Assembly: GCF_009730915.1 (NCBI RefSeq)
Contig: NC_052479.1
Span: 1,488,001 to 1,552,000 of the forward strand
Direction of reading: 5' to 3'
Source of the DNA: Dioscorea cayenensis subsp. rotundata
Taxonomy: Eukaryota > Streptophyta > Magnoliopsida > Dioscoreales > Dioscoreaceae
DNA length: 64,000 nt
Shown in pieces: positions 52,161 to 63,307 of this stretch; within the stretch, counting starts at the first letter, position 1, and every line of letters starts with the position of its first letter. The translations under genes and the position numbers were made by a program. The notes below the pieces were generated by a model that saw only the letters and a list, made by a program, of their open reading frames with translations, made no database searches and was not told where the DNA came from.

Positions 52161-52202
<42 letters not shown>

Positions 52203-52890
52203 CAAAAGAAAGCGACAAAAGCTATATACATTAAAACGTGCGCACAGACTGAAAATTGATCATTTAACCGGTGTATTCTCATTCGGTAACACAAATTTGA
52301 ATAACAAACCCACATTTATACACTGAAAATCTGTTTCCACAAGTTTGAATAACAAACCCACATTCATACACCCGAAATCTGTTACCACTATGACATCCAA
52401 CATGATTTAAACTCGAGACTCTTTAAATATTTTACACTCGTTTTTTACAATGCAGCTAATACCACTCGCCACTTAATTTAAAATAAAAAGTTAAGTATGT
52501 TAATCCTGCCCACCTGGACTTGTTCACATTTATTTAAACAAAATCTAATTCAACCATATATAATTGCCAAGTTTCAATGGATTTATGTACATGGATGGGC
52601 ATTATTCTGTCTTTTTTAATGTGAATATATATATTTTAAGAAAAACTAACCAACTAATAGTACCAATAATTAGTATTTAATATTAAATCAAGCCAATGCA
52701 ATATATGAATCATATAATACATATGTATTGAAAAATCCATTAGTTTTGTTGGCATATTATTAATATAAACAAGCACAGTCTTAACATAATACAACATAAC
52801 CACACCAGATAATCATGTTTTAACATAAAATATGACACTCATAACAGCACTATATAATCAGTTACTAATTCCGCAAAATCACTAGTAATG
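51290..52890. other. Spacer between the CCR-like and GILT genes
   Basis: AT-rich, no genes. Contains a compound (CA)n(TA)n run at about 52,161-52,202. An imperfect ~60 bp repeat (TTTGAATAACAAACCCACATT...) occurs near 52,293 and 52,343. The right end holds the 3' UTR of the CCR-like gene, which is recognisably duplicated at 63.2 kb. Confidence 0.55.
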
Positions 52891-52898
52891 GAAAGCTT

Positions 52899-55800
52899 TT
52901 AAATATAACCTTTGCTCTTCAAACTCTCCACTGCATCTTTGATGATTTGTTCCATGGGGATGAAGGACATTCCCAAGGCAAATAGCTTCTTGGATGGATT
53001 CTGAGCTCTCAAAACCCCTGGCTGTGTATCCTTTGGAAAACTACACAAAATCAAAACACAGGATGACACCAACATGTCATTAATTCAGCAAGAAAACACC
53101 GAAATCTTATTAACAATAGGTTCAGGCAAAGGTTGATACCTGGGGATTTTGTATTCAGGGTACAGCTCTGCAGCTTTTGATGCAAAGTCACTCCAATGAC
53201 AGATACTTTCTATGCAGAGATGCCTCCCGGACGCTGCCGGATTCTCGTAGAGTAAAATATGGGCCAGAGCCACATCTTCCACATGAACAGGTCCGATGAA
53301 AAAATTCATATACTGATCAGAGCAGCCTGTGAACACACACCGAACCGAGTAAAGATTGATGCTGATTTGTTAAAACAACATCTGAAGAAACTAGAAAACC
53401 ACTGCAAGGATGAAGTTTTTAAAATGAAAAGACAGTCAACTAGAAATCTTTGAATTCATGTAATATATTGTTAAGCTTGCTTGGTTGAATGACATGAGCA
53501 CTCCATGCAGCATGCAATTAGGTATTATCATCATAATATAATTGATGAACAATATAGAGAGGTTTGTAAGGATGCTAATATCAGTGATAAAATATGACAA
53601 GGAATTTCTACAGAGCAGTAATATCATATTTAACCATGCTTCTCCAATGAAGCACTGGCTTTTATACCAAAGCTCCCATTATTTGAAAATGTTGAAATGA
53701 ATGATCAGATTCATTACTTAGAAAACAACCACTATATGAACAAAGTCCCAATGGATTTTGAATAGTAGTAGATGTGATGTATATGCAGTTAAATAGCTAG
53801 GTAAGATGGTAAAGCACTACACTTTCCCTTTATCTATTAAGATGTTGGCACACAAACATCTCCATGAAAATAGGATGCCAAATTAATACAAACCAATAGA
53901 TGAGATTTAAGAACAGGAAATTTAAAGCACATAAGCTTTTTTTTCTTTTTTGATAAATTGGTAGCAATCACCCGACGCACCCCCTCAATTGAGAAAAGTA
54001 AAGAACATGCACAAGCATAGAGCATATATGTGCCCTCACATTATGTGGGTTTTGGAGTTTTGTTACGGGTTCAATTGAGCAAATGGCGCCAATCTGTGAC
54101 AAAGGCGGGGAGAAGAATTTTTAAAAGATAAATCACGTGCTCGGGAGGTCATTTGGTTAGTCGAGTTGAGCAACTTTATTCCGGCACGGTGGCGAGGCAG
54201 CAGAAGATGGTTGGGCGGCAGGCGGGCGAGTGAGAAGGGAAAAATCAAAGTGAAGGGATTAGATTCGAGAGCAGTGGTCCCTATGGCGATGAGGGCGAGG
54301 CCAACTTACCACTAAGTGGTTACACCTCGTGGGACCGGGGTCTATATAAACTAAAGAAGAGTGGAGAAAAAGTAAGAAAGAAGAGAAAGTTCAGGCACGG
54401 TGTGGAGTCTCTCAGGGTGGTCCTCTCCGGCGATTCCGATCGGGAGGAAGTGATTCCGTTATCTTCCTTTTCACATCTTTTATCCGATCTATAGCTCGTG
54501 AGCTCGGTAATTTCCATTTCTTTTTCCATTTGAGGATTGTTACTTGTTTGTTGAAAACCCTTGATGTTACGGTGGTTTTGCATCTTTCCTGGTAAATGGA
54601 TGTTATTAGATGCTAATTTGAGAACTATCTGAGGTAATTAGAGTTTTCTCGGATAGAAACTCTTTTGAATTTCATTGAGAGTTGATTGCTAATTCAATAG
54701 CGGAGAAATCTATCTCAAATTGAATTAGCAATCAACTCCCTCAATGAAATTCAAAGAGTTTCTATTCGGGAAAAACTCAATCACCCTCGGATAGTTCTCA
54801 AATTAGCATCTAATAACATCCATTTACCGGGAAAAGATGCAAACCACCAGAACATCAAGGGTTTTCAACAAACAAGTAATAATCCTCAAATGGAAAAGAA
54901 ATGGAAATTACTGAGCTCACAGAGCTATAGATCGGATAAAAAGATGGGAAAAGGAAGATAATCGGGAATCACTTCCCTCCCGATCGAATCGCCGAGAGGA
55001 CCACCGAGAGACTCCACACCGTGCCTAGAACTTTCTCTTTCTTACTTTTCTCCACTCTTCTTTAGTTTATATGACCCTCGCCCACGAGGGTGTAACCACT
55101 TAGTGGTGCTGTGCCTCGCCCTCATCGCCATAGGACCACTGCCTCGCGAACGAATCCCTTCACCTTTTGATTTTCCCTTCTCACTCGCCCCGCCTGCCGC
55201 CCAACCATCTTCTCTGCTGCCTCGCCACCGTAGCCGGAATAAAGTTGCTCAATCGACTCAACCAAATGACCTCCCGAGCACGTGATCTATCTTTTAAAAA
55301 TTCTTCTCCCCGCCTTTGTCATGCATCGCGCCATTTGCTCAATCGAACCCGTAACAATACCCTCCCATTTTCAAAGATCTTGTCCTCAAGATCAAGGTCG
55401 TGGTAATTCTTGGCGACATGAGCGGCATCCTCCCATGTATGGTAATCATCCTCCCATTTTTACCAAAACCTGGCGAATCACCCGGCCATTGTGCAAGATA
55501 TCTCTGTTCTGCAAAATGGCCTGAGGTTGTAGAAGAGGACCATGCTCATCAGTTAGGAATGACAATGGTATGCTGGAAGAGACCAAATTATCACTAGTAT
55601 GGCATTTTTTAAGTAAAGACACATGGAAAACTCGGATGTATTTTTTTGCATTGTCTCGGCAATTGGAGTTTGTAAGCCATCGTGCCAATTCTCCAGAGAA
55701 CCCGAAAAAGGTCCAAAGTATCTCATACCTAGTTTCGGTTTCTCCTCAAGGCCAAGGAATGTTGCTCGTATGGGTCTGCAATTTAACCAATACAAAATCA

Positions 55801-58800
55801 CCCACCTCAAAAGAGATTTCAGTCCTCTTTTTGTCTGCCATTTTTTTCATTCTCACTTGAGCCTTCAATAGATTCTGTTTGAGCTGTTGTAATACCCGAT
55901 CTCGTTGCTGCAGTAAGAGAGCTACCTCAGGAGGGTCTTGATCATTTGAGTAATAGGTAAGCAGTTGAGGAGGATCCCTTCCAAAAACAATCTTAAAAGG
56001 AGACATTGCAGCACTGTAATGGAATGAAGTGTTATACCAGAATTGGGCCCATGGCAGTAGATTAACCCAATTTCTGGGATTTTCTGAGACAAAGCACCGC
56101 AGGTACAACTCAAGACATTTGTTAAGGGCTTCAGATTGGCCATCTGTTTGCGGGTGGTAAGAAGAAGACATTGATAGAGTAGTTCCCATAGCTTTAAAAA
56201 GAGTTTGCCAGAATTTGCTTAGAAACCTTCTATCTCGATCAGTAACAATCGAATTGGGAACTCCATGTAGTTTAACTATATTCTGAATGAAAGCTTCAGC
56301 CACACTAACACTTGTAAAATCTGATTTCAGTGGAATAAAATGTCCGAATTTGGACAAACGATCAACAATTACCATGATCACAGAGAAACCTTTGGATACT
56401 GGTAGCCCCAATATGAAATCCATTGCTATATCCTCCCAAATTTGATGAGGTATAGGCAACGGTTGTAACAAGCCTCCCGGATGAGTATGACTCTCCTTTG
56501 CCCGTTGACAGACCAGGCAATTTCGAATAAAGTGAAGCACATCCTGTCGCATTCCTTTCCACATATACTGGTTAGCAAGTCTTGTAAAAGTCCGTAAGGA
56601 CCCAGCATGTCCCCCGACTGGAGTAGCATGGAATTCATACAGAAGAAGATTTTTCAGAGAACCATTGTCAGGAATAAAAATTTTATGATCATACCACAGT
56701 ATGTTGTGCTTCCACGAATAATGTGAATCCACAGTTTTGTGTTGTTGCAGTCGATGAATCATATCGAAGACAGAAAGGATCATTCAATTGGCATTGAATA
56801 ATTTGATTCAAAAATGTCACTCCGAACCAAGAGAAAGCCATAAATTGTCTCGATAAAGGCATCGCTAGACCCAAATTTTTCTTTCCCGTGTTTATATTCA
56901 ATGGAAAAGTTATAACCCAACAATTTAGGTAGCCACCGTTGTTGTTCGGGTGTCTGAATTGTTTGCTGGCATAAGTGCTTCAAGGATTCCTGATCAGTCC
57001 GGATAATAAATCGCTGCCCAATCAAATAATGTCTGAATTTCCCAACAGCCTCAGTGACTGCAAACAGTTCCCTGACATAGGCTGATTGTTTTTGCATGTT
57101 TGGTGTCAATTTCCTGGAAAAAAATGCTATCGGGTGATTATTCTGGCTGAGGACAGCTCCAATTCCCGTCCCAGATGCATCTGTTTCTAAAACAAAAGGT
57201 AACGAAAAATCTGGTAATTTCAATACCGGTGCTGATGATATAGAAGTTTTCAATTCCAAGAATGCGATCGAAATGAATCCGACCATTGAAAGTTATCTTT
57301 TTTTAGCGGATCTGTAAGAGGTCCCGCAATTGTCGCGATATCGTGTATGAACCTCGCGGTAGTAACATCCGAGTCCCAAAAAACCCTCGCAATTGTTTGA
57401 TCATGCAGTGTATCGCCGCTTAAGAATTGATTCCACTTTTGATGTGTCCATCTTGACTCCCTCAGCAGAGACCAAATGACCCAAATAGTCAATTTGATAC
57501 ATACCAAAACAGCATTTGGAATACTTGGCATAGAGATGATTATCAAGTAAGGCTAGCAGTACAATCTCCAGATGCTTAATGTGGCTTTCCCAATCTACAC
57601 TATACACCAAAATGTCATCGAAAAAGATCAAGACAAATTTCCTCATGGCAAAACTGAAAATACCATTCATTAATGCTTGAAAAGTGGCAGGCGCATTCGA
57701 TAAACCAAATGGCATGACAAGCCATTGAAAATGGCCATGATGTGTCCGGAATGCCGTTTTGTGTCTGTCTTCAGAGTGTAACAACACCTGGTGATAGCCT
57801 GACCTCAAATCTAATTTGGAGAAAATTCTGGCCCCATGTAATTCATCAAGCAACTCATCGACTGCTGGTATGGGAAAAGCATCCTTAATGGTAATTGCAT
57901 TCAATGCTCTATAGTCAATGCAGAAACGCCAAGACCCATCTTTCTTTTTAACTAGCAACACTGGGGAGGAAAAAGGGCTAGTACTCTGTTCAATTATTCC
58001 ATCCTGCAACATTTGAGATACCATTGATTCAATTTCTGATTTCTGGCTATGTGGGTACCGGTATGGCCTAACCTTGACCGGTTGTGAATCTGTCTGTAAA
58101 GGAATACGATGATTGCAGCTTCTGGAAGGAGGAAGACCACTTGGGACAGAGAAAACCCGTCGATACTTTAATAATAATTCTCGTAAAGTATCGGGCATAT
58201 CTGCAGAAAAAATCATTTCCTGAGTTTCATCAGTCATAGTAGACATACACTTTGCATTGACACCAGTTGAATTGTCAGGTTCAGTGGGATAAATCTCATA
58301 AGATTCAGCAATCGACTTGGATGAAGATAGTCTGTTCAATTGGTGGAGAGATATCTGCTGTGGAAGAACCCCTGTATCACCTTGCAAAGTAATAAATTGT
58401 CCCTTGTGAAAAAATTGAATGGAGAGCTTGCTATAATCCACAACATGAGCGCCAAGTGTGGCCAACCAAGCAGCGCCTAGGATGATTTCCGCTCCTGCTA
58501 TAGGCAATAGAAAAACAGGAACTGTCAAAGTGTGGCCCTGTACCTGAATTGGTAGTTGGTGGATACAGCCTGTAACTTCTAATGTCTGACCATTGCCCAC
58601 TAAGACCTTGAATGCAGATGTCAGTTGCACATCTAATTCAATTTGAGATAGATTTCTCTGTTATTGAATTTCCTTGATTAAGTTCTAGGAAAATTCGTTA
58701 CAAGTTTACTCTCAAGTTTTTTGAAATGAACGCTCTATGGAAAGGACAGATAACACTAATTACTAATTGGTGTTTTATTTCCCTCTCAACTCAACTCAAC

Positions 58801-60335
58801 CAATTTCCTTTCCAACTCAAACATTAAAAGTTCGGTTTTGTGCCTTATTCACATTTACCCAACAAAAAAAATTTAAAGTGCATCATAAGCTTAAAAATAT
58901 TATCACATCATCATCATCACAATCAAATTCACAAGTCAAAAAAATTAAGAACGGAAGATATTTAAAGCGCAGCTTAAAGAAAATTATCACCTCAACACAA
59001 TCACACTCAAATTCAGAAGAAAAAAACAAACTTTTATAAACAGAAGAGATTTAAAGCACAGCACAGCACATAGGCTTAAAAAATATTATCATCTCATCAC
59101 CATGACACTTAAATTCACAAGGGAAAAAAAATTAAGAAAAGAAGTGACAGCACATAACCTTGAAAGAAAAAGAAAAAAAAATAGCATCCCATCACCATCA
59201 TACTTAAATTCGGAAGGGAATTTTTTTTTTTTTAAGAACAAAGAGATTTATCATAAGCTTAAAACAAAAAAAATTATCATCTCATCACCATCACACTTCA
59301 ATTCAGGGTAAAAAAAGGAACAAACTTTGAAGAACAGAAGAGATTTAAAGAGCATAAACATTAAAAGAATTACCATATCATCACAATGACATCCAAATTC
59401 ACAAGAAGATGAAAAGAGAAAAAAAAAAATCAAACTTTTTAAAGATACATACCTTCAAGAAGTCGACGGAACATAGCCATGCTAGCATTGATTCCCGGCG
59501 GAATGATCGGCCCCATCACAGTGCCAGGGTTGATCACCACCACATCCAACCCATTCTCTCTGGCGAACTCCCACGCCGCCTTCTCCGCCATCGTCTTCGA
59601 AGCCGGGTACCATATCTACACGACCAAATCAATCAATTCTCAAAAACCCTAAATAAAAACCAAATCAACAGTGACAATGACAATGACGATGGATCACTCA
59701 CCCCATTCTGTTTACAATACTCAAGATCAGTCCAACATTCCTCATCCATGACTACATCCGCCGGCCAGCCAGGGTTAGGCACCATGGATGAGATCGACGA
59801 GGTCACCACCACGCGCTTCACCCCACTCTCCTTCGCCGCACGGAGCACATTAATCGTCCCCTTCACCGCCGGCTCAATCAACTCCCTCTGCCCCCAAATC
59901 CCCACCAATCAAACACCAAAACCACTATAAATCGAAAGAGATTAAAAACCTCAGGATCGCGAACAAGATCAACGATGCAAGGGGAGGCGATGTGGAGGAC
60001 GCCGGAGACGCCATGGACGGCGGCGAGGATGGAATCGAAGTCCAAGAGATCGATCTGGAAAAGCTTGAGACGATGGTGAGCAGCATCCATGGCTTGGAGG
60101 TGCTTCGTCTCGGCTTCATCGTCTGCAAAAAAGTGAAGTTACAAAAATGGGCAGAGTTGTTTAGAAGGAAAAATAAGAACTGGTGAAGAAGGAGGAGGGT
60201 ATAATGGGGAATGTGCAGACCGAGATGCTGAACGGTGGCGTGAACGGTGTAGCCGCGGTGGAGAAGGAGGCGGATGACGTGTGACCCGATGAACCCGCTG
60301 CCGCCGGTCACACACACCGTTTCCTTCGGTTCCAT
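52899..60335 (-). CDS. Cinnamoyl-CoA reductase-like NAD(P)-dependent reductase (SDR), intron 4 hosts a retroelement
   Basis: Extended short-chain dehydrogenase of the CCR/DFR superfamily, reducing aldehydes or CoA esters in phenylpropanoid-type metabolism. Exons: 60335-60221, 60122-59950, 59887-59702, 59615-59453, 53326-53140, 53040-52899, all GT-AG. Total 966 nt, 321 aa, the family length. Nucleotide-binding TGGSGFIG at residues 10-17, catalytic Ser in VVVTSSISS (about 125-127), Tyr161 and Lys165 in WYPASK. The true-CCR signature (KNWYCYGK type) is replaced by KQNGIWYPASK, so this is a CCR-like enzyme of uncertain substrate. ATG 60335 was chosen over upstream non-ATG codons. Intron 4 is 6.1 kb, mostly a rearranged gypsy element in the sense orientation. 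A paralog starts about 3 kb upstream on the same strand. Confidence 0.92.
54061..54716 (+). repeat. LTR copy, plus orientation (left arm of palindrome)
   Basis: Begins TGTTACGGGTTCAATTGAGC. Contains CACTAAGTGGTTACACC and the TATATAAA promoter-like string near 54,343. Reads as the inverted match of 54717-55356 along its entire length with scattered substitutions and small indels. The LTR 3' terminal ~70 bp is absent here and found instead at 58632-58702. Confidence 0.88.
54717..55356 (-). repeat. LTR copy, minus orientation (right arm of palindrome, 3' LTR of the pol)
   Basis: Its start TGTTACGGGTTCGATTGAGC reads on the minus strand from 55356, immediately after a polypurine tract, so it is the genuine 3' LTR of the adjacent pol. 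It ends at about 54,717 in the loop region between the arms. The ORFs within it are by-products. Confidence 0.88.
55357..55372 (-). other. Polypurine tract of the gypsy element
   Basis: On the minus strand AAAATGGGAGGG then TAT directly precedes the LTR start TGTTACGGG, the expected plus-strand primer position for the minus-oriented pol. Confidence 0.75.
55446..58630 (-). pseudogene. Ty3/gypsy pol: protease (partial), RT, RNase H, integrase, chromodomain remnant
   Basis: Minus strand, several frames. 58630-57401: C-terminal half of the aspartic protease (LVGNGQTLEV, AAWLATLGAH), then RT with RPYRYPHSQKSEIE, IDYRALNAITIKDAFP, LDLRSGYHQV, FGLSNAPATFQ and the catalytic FFDDILVYS. A frameshift near 57,420-57,546 breaks the connection. 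57286-56780: RNase H (LETDASGTGIGAVLSQ). 56783-55746: integrase with the HHCC zinc finger (HATPVGGHAG, CLVCQRAK) and catalytic Asp/Asp/Glu (MDFILG, VTDRDRRF, DGQSEALN). 55688-55446: chromodomain-like VFHVSLLKKC and GRVIRQVLVK, placing it among chromoviruses. Gag is lost. Not functional. Confidence 0.85.
58632..58702 (+). repeat. LTR 3' terminal fragment, plus orientation
   Basis: CTAATTCAATTTGAGATAG and the following bases match the LTR end region seen at the palindrome centre, continuing to CGTTACA at the element boundary. It is inverted relative to the adjacent pol, so it is not a normal 5' LTR for that pol. Confidence 0.75.
58860..59440. repeat. Degenerate ~95-110 bp tandem array in CCR-like intron 4
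   Basis: About five to six diverged units, each with GAAGA(G/T)ATTTAAAGC, then a CTTAAA(A)n ATTATCATCTCATCACCAT(C/G)ACA stretch, then AAATTCA(C/G)AAG. Best seen at 58,890, 58,990, 59,080, 59,180, 59,265 and 59,370. The array stops about 15 bp from exon 4. It lies outside the retroelement. Confidence 0.8.
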
Positions 60336-60468
60336 CTCGAGTTCAGAGTTCAAGAGTTCAGTGTGGTGATGATGGAGGCTACGCCAAGTAGTATAAATCT
60401 CCTTTTTTGACTTGTTTATATTTTTGAGCAGTGTTTCAATAATGTGGAGTGAAGAACTCCGTGTAGGT

Positions 60469-61223
60469 CAGTGATTTAAAAACCGGACCGGATCGGCCGG
60501 TTGAACCGGTTGAACCAGGAACCGGCCGGTAAACCGGTCTGATTACTCACATAAAATAGTAATGAACCGGACCGGCTAATTTATTAATTTAAATTATTTA
60601 ATTGATTTATTTATTTTATAATTTAAAACTTAAATAAAGTTAATAAACTTATTAAATTGGTCCAAATTTCAAAAAGGCAAAAAAATAAAAAATAAAAATA
60701 AAAAACAAAATGCCGTAAGATATTAATATATTATGATTTATTATCATTAATTTATTATAATTAACTTATAATTTTATGCTAATCAATAATTAAATCATTA
60801 AAGTTAAAGTATTAAAGTATTAAACTAAACATTTCAATGGTTTGGTTTTTATTTTTTAATCATTATTGTTGTTGTATACTTGTATACTTATATTTTATTT
60901 AATTATTTATTTTTTAATATTTGTTGTATAGTTATATCTTTTGTATGTTTGTATATTAAACATTAAAGTTGAGACTTTGTGACCTTATAAAAGGTAATTT
61001 AACTTTTGTCATATCTAATTTTTGTATTTTTTTTATTATTTTTTTTCTTTATTTTTTTGAAGTTATTTTTTTACTTATTTTTTTTATTTTTTTAAATTTT
61101 TTTAAGTATTTATTTATTTGAAAAAATTAATTCCGGTTGAAAGCCGGTTCAACCGGTTCAACCGGTTGGACCGGAATCGGTTGCCTAACCGGTTCGATAA
61201 CCGGTCCGGTTATTAAAACATTG
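60469..61223. mobile_element. Non-autonomous hAT-type element, 755 bp
   Basis: Flanked by a perfect 8 bp target duplication GTGTAGGT (60461-60468 and 61224-61231). Ends are CAGTGATTTAAAAACC on the left and, inverted, CAATGTTTTAATAACC on the right. Both run into long ACCGG/CCGGTT-rich subterminal repeats (about 80-90 bp each side), as in a widespread plant hAT-derived group. The interior is AT-rich with no transposase. Confidence 0.88.
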
Positions 61224-61231
61224 GTGTAGGT

Positions 61232-62960
61232 AACCCAACTGTATTTGGAAGGTCTCGAGTTTAAGTCATCCCAATATCAAGGCTTCACATTCCATACTAT
61301 TTTTGTTCGTTCGTTTTTATCTGTCACAAATTTATGTTTTTTTTATTTGTAATTTTCTAACATCAATAAATATTTATTATTTTTTTCAAAATTATCTTTA
61401 ATATTAATATTCAACTCACTTGTTAAAATTAAATAAGGAAGAGAAATGTGAAGATATAAATTAGGGGTAATTTTAGAAAGATAACTATTTTTTATAAAAT
61501 TTTGTGAAATAACTAAGTTTCTTGGTATGTGAGATTCGGTTAACCACGACAGATAAAAAAGAACGGAGGGAGTATTAAAGTAGATGTATAATTTGCTCCC
61601 AGAGTATTCCAAAAAGCAAATTTAAATTTTTTTTATTATATTTTAGTTTTTACTTATATTAGTTATGATATTAATAATTGAAAATTATATTTATTTATTT
61701 GTGAATTAAATGTCCATAACACCTTTGAAATCTAAGGTATACAAAGTATAATCTGCTCCCACAGTGTTTTAAGGAGTAAAATAATTTTTTTATTACATTT
61801 AAATTTTTATTATTTTAGTTATAAAATTAATAATTAAAAAATTTTAATTGTATTTATTTATTTGTGCATTAAATGTTCATGAGATTTTTAAAATCTAAGA
61901 TATACAACTGTTTTTATTATAAAGATGTTTAAATATATTATTTTTATATATGATATTACCTCAAAAACTCCTCATAAAATTTTAAAAACTCTCATGTGAA
62001 ACCGAAAAGAATGCCTAATAAGCTATTATAATTATACATTTTCGTATCTATTTGTCTCTTAACTGACAAGGAGTGCAACCAACTATAATTATACACTTGT
62101 ATATTTATTTATCACTTAATTGATAAGTAGGGCAAGTAACTATAATTATACACTTTCGTAATTATTTATTCTTTGGTTGTATTTAATTTTTTTTAAATTT
62201 TTTTTAATTATTTAGATAAAATTTTAAAATATTTATTTATCAATGTAAATAGTATCTTATTATTATTATTTTTTTATATTTTATTATAATGATTTTTAAA
62301 ATTTATATTTCTTTTCATTTATATTTTTAAATTTTTTAATACAATAAACTTTAAATTATGTCTTTATTTTAAATTTATCTAAATATGTTTTTTTAAATAT
62401 TTTTATATCCATGGACTACAATTATTAGATGATCCAATAAAAAATCATCCTCTGAATGATGGATCGGAATCTTTACTGCCACAATATTGTAAAAATATTC
62501 TGAAATTATTTATAAAAATATTATAATAATACAACTCATTGTTATGGTTATACTGTGTTTGTTGTTGCATTTAAAAAAATAATTCAATCCATTATAATGT
62601 AATTTGGACTTGGTGACGTGGCTGAAAAATGTGTCTTGTATGTTTGGTAATAATATATATAAATAAATTTTGTTAATCAATTAAGAAATAAGATATCATT
62701 AAAATTTCGATTAAGATCATCTCCACAATCTTCTATATAATATTAGTGTTCATGCATCTAGGTGGCTGGATGGTATTTTTTATTTTCAGTTTTAAAATAA
62801 TTTCTGCTGATCCAATCTTTTGTTTAAGTAATTTAATCAACTTATAAATAAATAAAAGTTCTTACAAACAAAAGAGAATCTCAAGAGAAGCAACTTAGTA
62901 ATAATCACAATACACAAGAAGGAAACAATATTTAAAGAGAGTTTTACAAGTAACTAGTAT
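61232..62960. other. AT-rich spacer between the CCR-like paralogs
   Basis: No genes. Imperfect repeats of a ~160 bp motif (GTATAATTTGCTCCCAGAGTATT.. / GTATAATCTGCTCCCACAGTGTT..) start near 61,585 and 61,747. A triple AACTATAATTATACA motif occurs around 62,030-62,160. The ORF at 61343-61612 has no family match. Confidence 0.5.
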
Positions 62961-62975
62961 AGTTTTTAAAAAATA

Positions 62976-63166
62976 GCCAACGGCCATTTGGTCAATTGAT
63001 ATCCGGTCCATTGCGTAGGGTGTTCGTCTCGAGTGTCGAGCGTGGCTCCTCGAGTTCGATCCCAATCTCGCGTAAGGTGAAGGCATGGTTCGATGGTGAG
63101 TGTTGCTGCCCCACGTGTTCGTCCCTGGGTTCCGACGCTTATCACCTTTTTCAAAAAAAAAAAAAA
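62976..63166 (+). mobile_element. tRNA-derived SINE with poly-A tail
   Basis: A GC-richer 190 bp island ending in a 14-base A run. It is flanked by a perfect 14 bp direct repeat GTTTTTAAAAAATA (62962-62975 and 63167-63180), a clear target-site duplication. Contains a pol III B-box GTTCGATCC at 63054-63062; an A-box-like TGGTCAATTG lies near 62,990. The ORFs here are chance. Confidence 0.85.
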
Positions 63167-63307
63167 GTTTTTAAAAAATACAATATGACACACGTAACGT
63201 AACACACTAGATGATCATGTTTTAACCTATAATATGACATATATAACTGCACCACCATATATACAAGTATTTACTAATTCAGCAAAATCACTAGTAGATG
63301 AAAGCTT

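Larger units (their letters stand above)
54061..58702 (-). mobile_element. Rearranged Ty3/gypsy (chromovirus-like) LTR retroelement in the CCR-like intron 4
   Basis: Outer boundaries start TGTTACGGG and end CGTTACA, flanked by the 5 bp duplication AGTTT (54056-54060 and 58703-58707). Order left to right: LTR copy in plus orientation (54061 to about 54716), LTR copy in minus orientation (55356 to about 54717), polypurine tract (55357-55372), pol on the minus strand (about 55,446-58,630), then a 71 bp plus-oriented LTR tail (58632-58702). Gag, the N-terminal part of the protease and the primer-binding site are missing. The element lies in the sense direction of the host gene as judged by pol. 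Not autonomous. Confidence 0.85.

Noticed and set aside
54063-55688. Several ORFs in the LTR arms as genes
   Set aside because: They appear as mirror images in both LTR copies and have no family features; the 55446-55688 piece is the chromodomain remnant of pol.
62976-63166. A tRNA gene suggested by the B-box
   Set aside because: No foldable tRNA cloverleaf seen; poly-A tail and 14 bp flanking duplication identify a SINE.
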